A stretch of DNA of 64,000 bases from Pseudomonas reinekei (GCF_001945365.1 NZ_MSTQ01000007.1:1-64000); one strand, 5' to 3'. Positions 9,546-21,207 are shown, numbered from the stretch's first letter. Program-made: numbers and translations. Notes: generated by a model not told the origin, from the letters alone.

Positions 9546-10754
9546 TTAAGCCGCACCGAAAAACGGCAGCGCCAAATACAACTTGATGACAATGACATTA
9601 ACAATGTCGATGAAAAACGCTCCCACCATTGGCACTACCAGGAACGCAATCTGCGAAGGTCCGTAGCGCTGTGTCACCGCTTGCATGTTGGCGATGGCCG
9701 TTGGCGTGGCTCCCAATCCAAAGCCGCAATGTCCCGCTGCCAGCACTGCCGCGTCGTAGTTACTGCCCATGATTCTAAATGTCACGAATATCGCAAACAG
9801 AGCCATGACCAGCGTTTGCGCGGCCAGAATGATGAAGATCGGCAAAGCCAGCGCCGCCAGATCCCACAACTTGAGCGACATCAGCGCGATCGCCAAAAAC
9901 AGCGACAAACTGACATTGCCCAATACAGAGACTTCGCGCTCAAACACCTGATACAAGCCAAACGCAGAAAGTCCGTTGCGCAAGATCACACCCACGAACA
10001 ATACACATACAAACGTCGGTAACTCAAATGCGGTTTCGCGGAGCATGCCATTGAGGAGATTGCCCGCCAACAAACTCACGGCGATGAGTGCAAGTGTCTC
10101 GATAAATGAAAATGGCGTGATCGAACGCTCTTTGTTCGGCTGCTCAAAACCCTTTGGCATCCGCGGCTTTTCCTGTCCATTGCAGCCAGGCACCTGCGTA
10201 CGCTTGATGAGCAGGCGAGCAACCGGCCCACCGATCAAACCACCCAGCACCAGTCCAAATGTCGCAGAGGCCATGGCGAGCTCCGAGGCGGAAGCCAGAC
10301 CGTACTTTTCACTGAAGGTCGCGCCCCACGCAGCACCTGTGCCGTGGCCACCCGCCAACGTCACCGAGCCCGTCAGCAAGCCCATCAGCGGATCAAGGCC
10401 CAACGCCGTCGCGAGCCCGATACCCATGGCGTTCTGCACCACCAGCAGCCCGGTCACCGCCAACAGGAAAATCCCCACTACGCGTCCGCCTTTCTTCAGG
10501 CTGGCGAAGTCTGCACTTAAGCCAATGGTGGCGAAAAACGCCAACATCAATGGAGTTTGTAGAGAGGTATCAAATCGGACTTCCATATCGAGCAATCTCA
10601 ATATCAAAAGAACCAAGGCAACCAACAGGCCGCCCGCTACAGGTTCAGGGATATTGTAAGCGCGTAAAAATCCGACACGTGTGACAAGTCCGCGACCTAA
10701 TAAAAGCACCAAGGAAGCGGCGACAAGTGTTCCGTAAAAATCAAGCTGAATCAT
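9546..10754 (-). CDS. gltS: Sodium/glutamate symporter
   Basis: A 402-residue inner-membrane protein with about ten hydrophobic segments, beginning MIQLDFYGTLVAASLVLLLG. It shows the ESS (GltS) family pattern, with the Gly-rich segments GGHGTGAAWGATF and GHCGFGLGATPTAIANMQAV in two pseudo-symmetric halves. The family imports glutamate with sodium. It stands alone on the minus strand, ended by the hairpin at 9485-9520. Confidence 0.94.
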   Translation of the reverse strand: MIQLDFYGTLVAASLVLLLGRGLVTRVGFLRAYNIPEPVAGGLLVALVLLILRLLDMEVRFDTSLQTPLMLAFFATIGLSADFASLKKGGRVVGIFLLAVTGLLVVQNAMGIGLATALGLDPLMGLLTGSVTLAGGHGTGAAWGATFSEKYGLASASELAMASATFGLVLGGLIGGPVARLLIKRTQVPGCNGQEKPRMPKGFEQPNKERSITPFSFIETLALIAVSLLAGNLLNGMLRETAFELPTFVCVLFVGVILRNGLSAFGLYQVFEREVSVLGNVSLSLFLAIALMSLKLWDLAALALPIFIILAAQTLVMALFAIFVTFRIMGSNYDAAVLAAGHCGFGLGATPTAIANMQAVTQRYGPSQIAFLVVPMVGAFFIDIVNVIVIKLYLALPFFGAA

Positions 10755-11078
10755 TGGTCATTCTTGGATATTCATTCAGGGGCGAACTGTTTACCTGGAC
10801 ACGCCTCATGAACAGGTTGAATGTTCTCAACGCTGGTTATGGTTACTTTCAGAGTCCATCAATGGACTGAATATATCGAAATATTTCTGATAAATATTAC
10901 TTGGAGCAACTTTAACAATCGACAAGTCCCGTTGCCAAGGATATGGACAGGCCTAGGGCTTTACAGTTGTGACCAAAGGTGTAAAGAAGTAAGTGCAAGT
11001 TACTACAGAAATTATTTGATAATAAAAATACAAATGCCCCGACAAGCGGGGCATTTTATTCAGCAGAAGTGTACTGAC
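10755..11078. other. AT-rich intergenic region between gltS and the DUF4870 gene
   Basis: This 324-base gap carries the gltS promoter region on the minus strand. It is clearly richer in A+T than its surroundings (for example 10865-10920 and 11005-11035). No gene was recognised. A hairpin terminator lies at its right end. Confidence 0.5.
11032..11056 (-). terminator. Terminator of the rph-DUF4870 unit
   Basis: AAATGCCCCG-ACAAG-CGGGGCATTTT forms a stable hairpin with A/T flanks, directly downstream of the minus-strand DUF4870 gene. Confidence 0.88.
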
Positions 11079-11447
11079 TTACTTGATCAATCGCCACGTG
11101 AACGGATAACGGTACGGGAAGCCTTCGTTAGCCTTCACGCCGGCAATAATCGTCAGCACCAATGCCCCTATTGCCACCAGACCAAACAGGAAGAAGCCGA
11201 CAATCACCACCATCAGCAGCAAGCAAATGGTGGAAGCAATGGCGACAGTGATCTGGAAGTTCAGCGCTTCCTTGCCTTGCGCATCGACGAACGGATCCAT
11301 CTCACGCTTCATCTGCCAGAGAATCAACGGGCCGATCAGGGTGCCGAACGGGATCCAGATCCCGAGCAAGGCGGACAAGTGACAAAACATGGCCCATTGG
11401 CGAACCTCACGGCTCGGCGTGGGAAGTGGCAGCTGCTCATCACTCAT
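11079..11447 (-). CDS. DUF4870 domain-containing membrane protein
   Basis: A 122-residue small membrane protein of the DUF4870 (Tic20-like fold) family. The typical WAMFCHLSALLGIWIPFGTLIGP segment lies near residues 18-40, followed by the WQMKREMDPFVDAQGKEALNFQI block and two further hydrophobic helices. The function of the family is unknown. It lies 28 bases downstream of rph on the same strand and may share its transcript. Confidence 0.88.
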   Translation of the reverse strand: MSDEQLPLPTPSREVRQWAMFCHLSALLGIWIPFGTLIGPLILWQMKREMDPFVDAQGKEALNFQITVAIASTICLLLMVVIVGFFLFGLVAIGALVLTIIAGVKANEGFPYRYPFTWRLIK

Positions 11448-11475
11448 AACGTCCTCCTTGCGTGGAACAATCCGG

Positions 11476-12198
11476 TCAGTCAGCCAGCGCAGCCTTTTGC
11501 AGATCGAAGATTTCGTTCATGCCTTTCTTGGCCAATTCCAGCATGGCGTTCAGCTCTTCAGGCTGGAACGGGGCGCCTTCGGCGGTGCCCTGGACTTCGA
11601 TGAAACCGCCCGTGCTGGTCATCACCACGTTCAGGTCGGTCTCGGCTGCCGAATCTTCCAGATAATCAAGATCGAGTACCGGCTCGCCCTGGTACATGCC
11701 CACCGACACAGCGCCGATCATTTGCTTGAGCGGGTCGCCGCCTTTCAGGCCGCCGCGCTTCTTGATCACTTTCAAGGCGTCGACCAGGGCAACCATGGCG
11801 CCGGTGATGGACGCAGTACGGGTGCCGCCGTCGGCCTGGATCACGTCGCAGTCGACGTACAGGGTGACGTCGCCCAGCTTGGACATGTCCAGCGCAGCGC
11901 GCAGGGAGCGGCCGATCAGGCGCTGGATTTCCAGGGTGCGGCCGCCTTGCTTGCCGCGGCTCGCTTCACGCTGGTTACGCTCACCGGTGGCACGCGGCAG
12001 CATGCCGTACTCGGCGGTCAACCAACCCTGGCCCTGGCCTTTGAGGAAACGCGGCACGCCGTTTTCAACGCTGACGGTGCAGATGACTTTGGTATCACCG
12101 AACTCGACCAGTACAGATCCCTCGGCGTGTTTGGTGTAGTTGCGGGTAATGCGGATCGAGCGAAGCTGATCGGCAGCGCGACCACTTGGACGTTTCAT
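11476..12198 (-). CDS. rph: Ribonuclease PH
   Basis: A 240-residue phosphorolytic 3'-5' exoribonuclease that trims tRNA 3' ends. It starts [20 protein letters not shown] and contains the family blocks [26 protein letters not shown] and [19 protein letters not shown]. The ATG at 12198 is chosen on this family N-terminus over a longer frame reaching 12363. It is divergent from yicC, a common neighbourhood. Confidence 0.97.
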   Translation of the reverse strand: MKRPSGRAADQLRSIRITRNYTKHAEGSVLVEFGDTKVICTVSVENGVPRFLKGQGQGWLTAEYGMLPRATGERNQREASRGKQGGRTLEIQRLIGRSLRAALDMSKLGDVTLYVDCDVIQADGGTRTASITGAMVALVDALKVIKKRGGLKGGDPLKQMIGAVSVGMYQGEPVLDLDYLEDSAAETDLNVVMTSTGGFIEVQGTAEGAPFQPEELNAMLELAKKGMNEIFDLQKAALAD

Positions 12199-12465
12199 AA
12201 GGGATACCTGTACGGGGACGGAAAACTGCGGAGCATTATAGAGCTGCAAGCCACGCCTGGGCACTTCTAAAAAAATCCGCGGACGAGCGAAGGCTCTGAA
12301 CGGCCCGTGCCCGACGACCTGCAGCCGTTTGTCACTCCGTGTGTTTGGGCGCATTGGCGCCACTGCGCTACAATCCTGCGCCTTTGCTGCCAGTCGGCTT
12401 TAATTCATTGATATCGGATTGCCGGAATGCCAGTTCCGCGCCGATTTGCATTGCGAGGTACCTCC

Positions 12466-13961
<1,496 letters not shown>

Positions 13962-14028
13962 AGAGCACTTCCCAAAACCGCTGCAAGGGCTTTACATTGG
14001 TACTTGCAGCGCGTTGAAGGGCTTGGTC

Positions 14029-14067
14029 AAAAAATCAGCGCTTCCCTAAACGCTGGTGATTTTTTAA
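14029..14067 (+). terminator. Probable terminator between gmk and rpoZ
   Basis: AAAATCAGCG and CGCTGGTGATTTTTT pair with one mismatch around CTTCCCTAAA, followed by a T-run. This suggests that rpoZ has its own promoter or receives only partial read-through. Confidence 0.75.
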
Positions 14068-14128
14068 ACTGTTGAGTCCGCTCGCCCAACCGGGCAGCGC
14101 GCATATTGCATTCGCTCCGAGGAATACC

Positions 14129-14392
14129 ATGGCCCGCGTAACCGTTGAAGACTGCCTAGAACACGTGGAAAACCGCTTTGAGCTGGTCATGCTCTCTACC
14201 AAGCGTGCCCGTCAACTGGCCACCGGCGGCAAAGAGCCCCTGGTTCAGTGGGAAAACGACAAGCCTACCGTTGTCGCCCTGCGTGAAATCGCTGAAGGCC
14301 TGATGAGCTACGAGTTCATCGCCAACGCTGAAATCGTCGAAGACGAACCGCTGTTCGCAGCGTTCGAGGACGAGTCCAACGAGGCCGTCTAA
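14129..14392 (+). CDS. rpoZ: DNA-directed RNA polymerase omega subunit
   Basis: An 87-residue protein starting [20 protein letters not shown]. It carries the conserved segment [20 protein letters not shown], which binds the beta' C-terminus. The omega subunit aids RNA polymerase assembly and forms part of a ppGpp site. A CGAGGA ribosome binding site precedes the ATG at 14129. spoT follows after 57 bases, linking omega with the ppGpp enzyme. Confidence 0.97.
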   Translation: MARVTVEDCLEHVENRFELVMLSTKRARQLATGGKEPLVQWENDKPTVVALREIAEGLMSYEFIANAEIVEDEPLFAAFEDESNEAV

Positions 14393-14449
14393 GCCTATGC
14401 CTGGTCGACGTAGCACGGCGCAGGGTCACAGCCTGCGGCAGGATTTATC

Positions 14450-16555
14450 ATGCCGAGCATAGACGCTCTCGCCGATCGCTTATCGACCTACCTCGGCAAT
14501 GACCAGGTCAACCTGGTCCGCCGAGCGTATTTCTACGCCGAACAAGCCCACGACGGCCAACGCCGCCGTAGCGGTGAGGCGTATGTCACGCATCCTCTTG
14601 CCGTGGCCAATATTCTTGCCGACATGCACATGGACCATCAGAGCCTGATGGCCGCCATGCTGCATGACGTGATCGAAGACACCGGTATCGCCAAGGAAGC
14701 GTTGCAAGCGCAGTTCGGCGAAACCGTGGCCGAACTGGTCGATGGGGTCAGCAAACTGACCCAGATGAACTTCGAGACCAAGGCCGAAGCCCAGGCCGAA
14801 AACTTCCAGAAAATGGCCATGGCCATGGCGCGGGACATTCGGGTAATCCTGGTCAAGCTGGCCGACCGCCTGCACAACATGCGCACGCTGGAAGTGCTGT
14901 CCGGCGAGAAACGCCGGCGCATCGCCAAGGAAACCCTGGAAATCTATGCCCCCATCGCCAATCGGCTGGGCATGCACGCCATCCGCATAGAGTTCGAAGA
15001 CCTCGGCTTCAAAGCCATGCACCCGATGCGTTCCGCGCGGATCTACCAGGCCGTCAAACGCGCCCGGGGCAACCGCAAGGAAATCGTTAACAAGATCGAG
15101 GAATCCCTCAGCCACTGCCTGGCCATCGATGGCATTCAGGGCGAGGTCAGCGGCCGCCAGAAACACCTCTACGGCATCTACAAGAAAATGCGCGGCAAGC
15201 GTCGGGCCTTCAACGAGATCATGGACGTTTACGCGTTCCGGATCATCGTCGACAAGGTCGATACCTGCTACCGCGTGCTAGGCGCTGTACATAATTTGTA
15301 CAAACCGTTGCCTGGGCGCTTCAAGGATTACATTGCGATCCCCAAGGCCAACGGCTATCAGTCGCTGCACACCACCCTGTTCGGCATGCACGGTGTTCCG
15401 ATCGAGATTCAGATCCGCACCCGTGAAATGGAAGAAATGGCCAACAACGGCATCGCCGCCCATTGGCTGTACAAATCCAGCGGCGACGAGCAGCCCAAAG
15501 GCACTCATGCCCGCGCCCGCCAGTGGGTCAAAGGCGTGCTGGAAATGCAGCAACGTGCCGGCAACTCGCTGGAATTCATTGAAAGCGTGAAGATCGACCT
15601 GTTCCCGGACGAGGTCTACGTGTTCACGCCTAAAGGCCGCATCATGGAGCTGCCCAAAGGCTCCACGGCGGTCGACTTTGCTTATGCGGTGCACACCGAC
15701 GTCGGCAACAGCTGCATCGCTTGCCGGATCAATCGCCGTCTCGCGCCCCTGTCCGAACCGCTGCAAAGCGGCTCCACGGTCGAGATCGTCAGCGCTCCCG
15801 GCGCCCGGCCGAACCCGGCGTGGCTCAATTTCGTGGTTACCGGCAAGGCGCGTACGCACATCCGCCACGCGCTGAAGCTGCAACGTCGCTCCGAATCCAT
15901 CAGCCTGGGCGAACGCCTGCTGAACAAGGTCCTCAACGGTTTCGACAGTTCGCTGGAGAAAATCCCGGCCGAGCGGGTCAAGGCGATGCTGGTCGAGTAC
16001 CGTCTCGAACTGATCGAAGACTTGCTGGAAGACATTGGCCTGGGCAATCGCATGGCCTATGTCGTCGCCCGCCGACTGCTGGGCGAAGGCGAACAGTTGC
16101 CAAGCCCGGAAGGTCCGCTGGCGATTCGCGGTACCGAAGGCCTCGTGCTCAGCTACGCCAAGTGCTGCACGCCGATCCCGGGCGACCCGATCGTCGGCCA
16201 CCTGTCCGCAGGCAAAGGCATGGTCGTGCACCTGGACAACTGCCGCAACATCAGCGAAATCCGCCATAACCCGGAAAAATGCATCCAGCTCTCATGGGCC
16301 AAGGATGTCACCGGCGAATTCAACGTCGAGCTGCGCGTCGAGCTGGAACACCAGCGCGGCCTGATCGCCCTGCTGGCCAGTAGCGTCAACGCGGCCGACG
16401 GCAATATCGAGAAAATCAGCATGGACGAACGCGATGGTCGCATCAGCGTGGTCCAGTTGGTGGTCAGCGTGCACGACCGCGTGCACCTGGCCCGTGTGAT
16501 CAAGAAACTGCGCGCCCTCACCGGGGTCATTCGCATTACCCGCATGCGCGCCTAA
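14450..16555 (+). CDS. spoT: Bifunctional (p)ppGpp synthetase/hydrolase SpoT
   Basis: A 701-residue RSH enzyme. The N-terminal HD hydrolase domain has LHDVIEDTG with H72-D73 and E76-D77. The synthetase domain follows (about 200-345, with [20 protein letters not shown] and [13 protein letters not shown]), then a TGS domain (about 385-445, [20 protein letters not shown]), a zinc-finger/helical region with CCTPIPGD, and a C-terminal ACT domain (about 625-701). It tunes ppGpp levels in starvation. The hydrolase motif is complete. Confidence 0.97.
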   Translation: MPSIDALADRLSTYLGNDQVNLVRRAYFYAEQAHDGQRRRSGEAYVTHPLAVANILADMHMDHQSLMAAMLHDVIEDTGIAKEALQAQFGETVAELVDGVSKLTQMNFETKAEAQAENFQKMAMAMARDIRVILVKLADRLHNMRTLEVLSGEKRRRIAKETLEIYAPIANRLGMHAIRIEFEDLGFKAMHPMRSARIYQAVKRARGNRKEIVNKIEESLSHCLAIDGIQGEVSGRQKHLYGIYKKMRGKRRAFNEIMDVYAFRIIVDKVDTCYRVLGAVHNLYKPLPGRFKDYIAIPKANGYQSLHTTLFGMHGVPIEIQIRTREMEEMANNGIAAHWLYKSSGDEQPKGTHARARQWVKGVLEMQQRAGNSLEFIESVKIDLFPDEVYVFTPKGRIMELPKGSTAVDFAYAVHTDVGNSCIACRINRRLAPLSEPLQSGSTVEIVSAPGARPNPAWLNFVVTGKARTHIRHALKLQRRSESISLGERLLNKVLNGFDSSLEKIPAERVKAMLVEYRLELIEDLLEDIGLGNRMAYVVARRLLGEGEQLPSPEGPLAIRGTEGLVLSYAKCCTPIPGDPIVGHLSAGKGMVVHLDNCRNISEIRHNPEKCIQLSWAKDVTGEFNVELRVELEHQRGLIALLASSVNAADGNIEKISMDERDGRISVVQLVVSVHDRVHLARVIKKLRALTGVIRITRMRA

Positions 16556-16580
16556 GCCAGCCCCTTACAAGGAGTCATCA

Positions 16581-16961
16581 ATGACCAAGACTGTTATCAC
16601 CAGCGACAAGGCCCCGGCCGCCATCGGTACTTACTCCCAGGCGATCAAGGCTGGCAATACCGTTTACATGTCGGGTCAGATTCCTCTGGACCCAAAAACC
16701 ATGGAGCTGGTTGAAGGCTTCGAAGCCCAGACCGTCCAGGTGTTCGAGAACCTCAAGGCCGTGGCTGAAGCTGCTGGCGGCTCGTTCAAGGACATCGTCA
16801 AGCTGAACATCTTCCTCACCGACCTGAGCCACTTCGCCAAGGTCAACGAGATCATGGGCAAATACTTCGACCAGCCTTACCCGGCTCGCGCCGCCATCGG
16901 CGTAGCAGCCCTGCCAAAGGGTTCGCAGGTTGAAATGGATGCCATCCTGGTCATCGAGTAA
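16581..16961 (+). CDS. ridA: RidA family reactive intermediate/imine deaminase
   Basis: A 126-residue YjgF/YER057c/UK114 protein that hydrolyses enamine/imine intermediates formed by PLP enzymes such as IlvA. Typical blocks are [20 protein letters not shown] and [22 protein letters not shown], with the substrate-binding Arg in PARAA. It has an AAGGAG ribosome binding site and lies 25 bases after spoT. Confidence 0.95.
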   Translation: MTKTVITSDKAPAAIGTYSQAIKAGNTVYMSGQIPLDPKTMELVEGFEAQTVQVFENLKAVAEAAGGSFKDIVKLNIFLTDLSHFAKVNEIMGKYFDQPYPARAAIGVAALPKGSQVEMDAILVIE

Positions 16962-16968
16962 TGCGTGC

Positions 16969-16989
16969 GGCGCAGCCTCGGGCTGCGCC
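16969..16989 (+). terminator. Hairpin after ridA
   Basis: GGCGCAGCC-TCG-GGCTGCGCC is a perfect 9-bp stem directly after the ridA stop. No T-run follows, so termination may be partial. Confidence 0.5.
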
Positions 16990-17029
16990 AATTGCTCTGC
17001 TGTAAAGAAAGCTTGAAAGGATTCCACCC

Positions 17030-17770
17030 ATGCGCAAAGCGCTTGCTCTCTCGCTGCTCGCCCTGTTCCTGGGCGGATGTGCCAGCGACCCTGCCGACCG
17101 TGATATCAGCGGCACCTGGATCAACCAGGTGGCGATTGACGCTGCATCTAAAGGTGTTCCCCTGCGCGAAGCGCTCCAGGCCTATGGCCCGAACCTGGAA
17201 TGGGACGTCAACACCAAGGCCGGTCAGGCCCGCTACACCAATGGTTTTGAAAATGTCGACGGCAAGCTGCTAGGCGAAGAGTCCGGCGCCTGGAAAGTCG
17301 ACTTTTATGGCAGCTCCGGCAGCGAGCTCAAGCGCGACGGCAAACAGTTGAGCCAGACCGCGACTGAAAATGAATCGGCCCAAGTCTTTGACCGCGCCTT
17401 GATTCCGGTTCCGGATGGCGCACCGATCGGCGCCAGCTTCGAACGCGCACTGTATTCGGCCTACATGGGCGGCAGCTGGAAAGTCGTCAGCGGCCCCGGC
17501 GAAGGCAATACCGTGCAGTTTCAGGCTGACGGCCAGGTGACCGGTTTGCCAGGCAGCGACCGCTATGCCCTGTGCCTGGCAGGTGATTGCGCCTCGATGA
17601 GTGGCGGCAACGACAATATGTGGCTGCAACTGAACGGACAAGGAAACGCCTGGATCTTTGCCCGCAAAGGCAAAGAGCTGGAAATCTTCCAGACGGTGAA
17701 CACCGCTCAAGCGGACGAAATGCCGCAGTTCACGCCGGGCGATCGCAAGTGGTTGCTCGAAAAACAGTAA
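17030..17770 (+). CDS. Hypothetical lipoprotein
   Basis: A 246-residue protein with a lipoprotein signal: MRKALALSLLALFLGGC, lipobox LGGC with C17. The mature part has an ISGTWINQV segment and a WKVDFYGSSGSELKRDG segment suggesting a beta-rich lipocalin-like fold, but no family can be named with confidence. The residue after Cys is Ala, which favours outer-membrane sorting. It is followed by a REPIN element. Confidence 0.75.
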   Translation: MRKALALSLLALFLGGCASDPADRDISGTWINQVAIDAASKGVPLREALQAYGPNLEWDVNTKAGQARYTNGFENVDGKLLGEESGAWKVDFYGSSGSELKRDGKQLSQTATENESAQVFDRALIPVPDGAPIGASFERALYSAYMGGSWKVVSGPGEGNTVQFQADGQVTGLPGSDRYALCLAGDCASMSGGNDNMWLQLNGQGNAWIFARKGKELEIFQTVNTAQADEMPQFTPGDRKWLLEKQ

Positions 17771-17798
17771 CCCGGATCTGCTTCAAGGAAGATCCCCA

Positions 17799-17889
17799 TG
17801 TGGGAGTGAGCCTGCTCGCGAAAGCGGTGTAACAGTCGACAGATAAGTTGAATGTTGCGACCTCTTCGCGAGCAGGCTCGCTCCCACAG
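17799..17889. repeat. REPIN element (TGTGGGAG/CTGCTCGCGAA type)
   Basis: The arm TGTGGGAGTGAGCCTGCTCG (starting 17800) continues to GCGAA, and its inverse TTCGCGAGCAGGCTCGCTCC continues to CACA at 17889, enclosing about 40 bases. One mismatch separates the arms. This is the second REP sequence class in the window; a single copy occurs near 25835. Confidence 0.8.
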
Positions 17890-17909
17890 TTGTTATGCGT
17901 TCCCGGAGG

Positions 17910-18767
17910 TCAGCTGTTCCCGTCGATGATCGCGGCATAACCTTCGCGGAAACTCGGATACTTCGGCGTCCAGCCCAGGGCTTTCGCCCGCGCATTGCTG
18001 CAGCGCTTGCTGCCCGTGCGCCGCACGCTGGCGTCATCGGCCCAATCGGTCACGCCCAGATACTCGCGCAACCAACCCACTACCTCCGCCAACGGCGCTG
18101 GCGCGTCATCGACGCCGATGTAGACATCATCGAGTTTTACCCCGCGTCGATCCGCCTCAAGCAGGCACGCCATCAGCCCTGCAGCATCGTCGGCATGGAT
18201 CCGGTTGCCATAGAGCGGAGGATCGACCGCCACGCGATACCCGCGACGCACCTGGGTCAGCAACCATTCACGGCCCGGCCCGTAAATACCGGTCAGCCGT
18301 ACAATGCTGGCGGGAATGCCGCTGTTGAGGGCGATTTGTTCAGCTTCCAGCATGACGCGTCCCGAGTAGCCGGACGCCAGAGTCGGCGAAGCCTCGTCGA
18401 CCCACTCGCCTCCTTGCTGGCCATAAACACTGCTGCTGGACACGAACAAAATGCGATTGGGCACCTGTCCATAGTCGCCCAGCCACTCCAGGACATGCTG
18501 CAAGCCCTCGATATAAGCGGCGCGGTAGCCGGCTTCGTCGTGATCGGTGGCGGCTGCGCAATATACCAGATAATCCACGGCACCGATTGGCCAGGTCTGT
18601 GGGCAGTCTTTCTTGAACAGATCGCCGGCAACGCCGATCACGCCATCGGGCAAACGTGAAACGTCGCGCCGCAAGCCGTGAACCTCCCACCCGCCAGCCA
18701 ACAACTGCGTGGCCAGACGACTGCCGACATCACCGCAACCGGCGATTAATACAGAAGGCGCGGACAT
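17910..18767 (-). CDS. SDR family NAD(P)-dependent epimerase/oxidoreductase (YeeZ-like)
   Basis: A 285-residue protein with an N-terminal Rossmann motif written as VLIAGCGDVGSRLATQLL (residues 6-23), followed by an SSSSVYG segment near 110 typical of extended SDRs. Substrate and pathway are unknown; the closest known type is the YeeZ/GalE-like nucleoside-diphosphate-sugar epimerase group. It is divergent from exbB. Confidence 0.85.
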   Translation of the reverse strand: MSAPSVLIAGCGDVGSRLATQLLAGGWEVHGLRRDVSRLPDGVIGVAGDLFKKDCPQTWPIGAVDYLVYCAAATDHDEAGYRAAYIEGLQHVLEWLGDYGQVPNRILFVSSSSVYGQQGGEWVDEASPTLASGYSGRVMLEAEQIALNSGIPASIVRLTGIYGPGREWLLTQVRRGYRVAVDPPLYGNRIHADDAAGLMACLLEADRRGVKLDDVYIGVDDAPAPLAEVVGWLREYLGVTDWADDASVRRTGSKRCSNARAKALGWTPKYPSFREGYAAIIDGNS

Positions 18768-18859
18768 CAGAAAACTCCCCTTGGAAACGGACAGACTAGC
18801 CCCGGCAATGGACGAGCGGCTAGCAATGAAGGAAAAAAAGATACTCTATTACTTTTGTT

Positions 18860-18880
18860 AACAAGAATTACTTGCAATAA
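18860..18880. promoter_or_regulatory. Probable Fur box upstream of exbB
   Basis: AACAAGAATTACTTGCAATAA closely follows the common Pseudomonas Fur-box form (A)ATGAGAATTATTCGCAATT. It lies about 80-100 bases before exbB, the correct context for an iron-regulated TonB system. No footprint evidence exists here; this is a motif match. Confidence 0.55.
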
Positions 18881-18956
18881 TGCACCCCACTTTTGTTCTC
18901 GGCCCTTCGAGGCCTGGAAGAACATAACCCGTTTTTTTCTCTCAGGTCCGGCCAGC

Positions 18957-19931
18957 ATGACACGCAATCAACTCTCCGCTTCGCCAACCAAACGACCTCG
19001 CGCCTGGGGCGCAGTGGCCGCACTGCTGCTCAGCCTGATGCTGGCGCCGACCGCCGCACTCGCCGACGCACAAGCGCCAGCCACCCCGGCCGCCGCTGCA
19101 TCCGCTCCGGCCGATCATACAACCCCTGCTGCCGCACCTGCCGCGACCGACCCGGCCCAGGCAGTACCGGCGCAAGACGCGCTGGGCGACGACGCTCCTC
19201 AAGTCCTCGAAGCCGACAACAGCCTGGGCATGGCCCATGACCTGTCGCCATGGGGCATGTACCAGAACGCCGACATCATCGTGAAAATCGTGATGATCGG
19301 CCTGGCCATCGCGTCGATCATCACCTGGACCATCTGGATTGCCAAAGGCTTTGAGCTGATGGGCGCCAAGCGTCGCCTGCGCACCGAAATCGCCCACCTG
19401 AAAAAAGCCGCCACGCTTAAGGAAGCCAGCGCTTCTGCGACCAAACCAGGCACCCTCGCCAACCTGTTGGTCCATGATGCGCTGGAAGAAATGCATCTGT
19501 CGGCCAGCAGCCGCGAAAAAGAAGGCATCAAGGAACGCGTCAGCTTCCGCCTCGAGCGCCTTGTAGCCGCCTGCGGCCGCAACATGAGCAGCGGCACCGG
19601 CGTCCTCGCCACCATCGGTTCCACCGCGCCATTCGTCGGCCTGTTCGGTACCGTATGGGGCATCATGAACAGCTTCATCGGTATCGCCAAAACCCAGACC
19701 ACCAACCTCGCCGTTGTGGCCCCCGGCATTGCCGAAGCCCTGCTGGCGACTGCTCTGGGCCTGGTCGCGGCGATTCCTGCGGTTGTCATCTACAACGTGT
19801 TTGCCCGCTCCATCGCCGGTTACAAGGCGCAGGTGTCCGACGCGTCGGCAGAAGTCCTGTTGCTGGTCAGCCGTGACCTCGATCACCAGCCTGAGCGCAG
19901 CTCGCAACCGCACATGGTGAAAGTGGGGTAA
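18957..19931 (+). CDS. exbB: TonB-system energizer ExbB
   Basis: A 324-residue inner-membrane proton-channel subunit of the TonB complex. The ATG at 18957 gives a cleavable-looking N-terminal hydrophobic segment and an Ala/Pro-rich periplasmic stretch, the long form of ExbB in pseudomonads. Then come three transmembrane helices, including the conserved TAPFVGLFGTVWGIMNSF block and the last helix EALLATALGLVAAIPAVVIYN. exbD and tonB follow with tight spacing. Confidence 0.96.
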   Translation: MTRNQLSASPTKRPRAWGAVAALLLSLMLAPTAALADAQAPATPAAAASAPADHTTPAAAPAATDPAQAVPAQDALGDDAPQVLEADNSLGMAHDLSPWGMYQNADIIVKIVMIGLAIASIITWTIWIAKGFELMGAKRRLRTEIAHLKKAATLKEASASATKPGTLANLLVHDALEEMHLSASSREKEGIKERVSFRLERLVAACGRNMSSGTGVLATIGSTAPFVGLFGTVWGIMNSFIGIAKTQTTNLAVVAPGIAEALLATALGLVAAIPAVVIYNVFARSIAGYKAQVSDASAEVLLLVSRDLDHQPERSSQPHMVKVG

Positions 19932-19937
19932 TCGGCC

Positions 19938-20366
19938 ATGGGCCTGCATTTGAAAGAAGGGGCAGACGACGATCTGTCCGAAAACCACGAAATCAACGTC
20001 ACGCCGTTCATCGACGTAATGCTGGTGCTGTTGATCATCTTCATGGTGGCGGCGCCGCTGGCCACCGTGGACATCAAGGTCGACCTGCCCGCCTCCACCG
20101 CCAAACCGGCGCCGCGGCCCGAGAAACCGGTGTTCCTCAGCGTCAAGGCAGACCAACGCCTGTTCCTCGGCGAAGAGGAAGTGAAGGCCGAGACACTGGG
20201 CGCCACCCTCGACGCCAAGACCCACGGCAAGAAAGACACGACGATTTTCTTCCAGGCCGATAAAGGCGTGGATTACGGTGACCTGATGAGCGTGATGGAC
20301 AACCTTCGCTCGGCCGGTTACCTGAAAGTCGGCCTGGTCGGGCTCGAGACGGCAGTCAAGAAATGA
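19938..20366 (+). CDS. exbD: TonB-system energizer ExbD
   Basis: A 142-residue protein with one N-terminal membrane helix containing the proton-carrying Asp in NVTPFIDVMLVLLIIFMV, and a C-terminal periplasmic domain. It partners ExbB in harvesting the proton gradient for TonB. It starts 6 bases after exbB and overlaps tonB by 4 bases (ATGA). Confidence 0.97.
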   Translation: MGLHLKEGADDDLSENHEINVTPFIDVMLVLLIIFMVAAPLATVDIKVDLPASTAKPAPRPEKPVFLSVKADQRLFLGEEEVKAETLGATLDAKTHGKKDTTIFFQADKGVDYGDLMSVMDNLRSAGYLKVGLVGLETAVKK

Positions 20367-21112
20367 TCGAGACGCGCCATAAGCTGACGCGTTACAGCGG
20401 TAGCCTGGCCGTGGTGCTGGGCGTTCACGCCCTGGCCATCGCGCTGGCCGTGAACTGGACCGCTCGCCCGCCCATCGAATTGCCGCCTCAGGCAATGATG
20501 GTCGAGCTGGCCCCGGTTCCGGCCCCGCCACCGCCGGCACCGCCAAAGGTGATAACGCCGCCACAGCCACCGGCACCGGTGGAAGAACTGCCAATACCGA
20601 AGCTGGCCGAAGCGCCGAAAGCCGAGATTGCGGTACCCAAACCCAAGCCGCCCAAGCCAAAGCCGAAACCGCCCAAGCCGGTGGAGAAAAAGCCGGAGCC
20701 GCCGAAGGAAAAACCGTCCGAGGAAAAACCGAGCGACGCGCAACCGACCCAGGCGCCGACGGAGAAATCCGCTCAACCCGCTCCAGGTCCTTCACCCGCA
20801 CAAGTGGCCGCCAAGGCCAGCTGGGAAGGCACGCTGCTCGCGCATTTGGCCAAGTACAAAAAGTACCCGGCCAGTGCACAGTCGCGGGGCAAGGAAGGCT
20901 TGAACCGTCTGCGCTTCGTCGTGGATGCCGAAGGCAACGTATTGTCGTTCGAACTGGTGAGCCGCTCCGGCAACGCCGATCTGGACCGGGCTACCCTGGA
21001 CATGATCCGCCGCGCCCAGCCGCTGCCCAAGCCACCGACCGACATGCTGACCAATGGCTCCATCGAAATCGTTGCACCGTTTGTTTACTCGCTGGAAAAA
21101 CGCCGCCGGTAA
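20363..21112 (+). CDS. tonB: Energy transducer TonB
   Basis: A 249-residue protein with an N-terminal membrane anchor (about 12-32, VVLGVHALAIALAVNW), a long Pro/Lys/Glu-rich periplasmic linker (about 48-150, many PKP and PPKP units), and a C-terminal TonB domain with KYPASAQSRGKEGLNRLRF. It drives uptake through TonB-dependent outer-membrane receptors. The ATGA overlap with exbD indicates translational coupling. Confidence 0.96.
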   Translation: MIETRHKLTRYSGSLAVVLGVHALAIALAVNWTARPPIELPPQAMMVELAPVPAPPPPAPPKVITPPQPPAPVEELPIPKLAEAPKAEIAVPKPKPPKPKPKPPKPVEKKPEPPKEKPSEEKPSDAQPTQAPTEKSAQPAPGPSPAQVAAKASWEGTLLAHLAKYKKYPASAQSRGKEGLNRLRFVVDAEGNVLSFELVSRSGNADLDRATLDMIRRAQPLPKPPTDMLTNGSIEIVAPFVYSLEKRRR

Positions 21113-21126
21113 AAACCAGCCGATCA

Positions 21127-21207
21127 AAAGATCGCAGCCTGCGGCAGCGCCTGAAAAGGTTTGTTTAGGACCCTGCAGGAGCTGCCGCAGGCTGCGATCT
21201 TTTTTTT
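21127..21207 (+). terminator. Long hairpin terminator after tonB
   Basis: AGATCGCAGCCTGCGGCAG (from 21130) pairs with CTGCCGCAGGCTGCGATCT (to 21200) around about 35 bases, followed by eight T residues. The arm sequence is a recurring Pseudomonas repeat: it is found again at 37294-37321 after katE. Confidence 0.85.

Noticed and set aside
10821..11603. A 260-codon plus-strand frame through the AT-rich gap and the DUF4870 gene
   Set aside because: It crosses a terminator and runs antisense to DUF4870 and the end of rph; there is no coherent domain.
18942..20879. A 645-codon open frame on the minus strand across exbB, exbD and tonB
   Set aside because: It is antisense to three clear genes and arises from high GC at third positions; the peptide has no family-like features.
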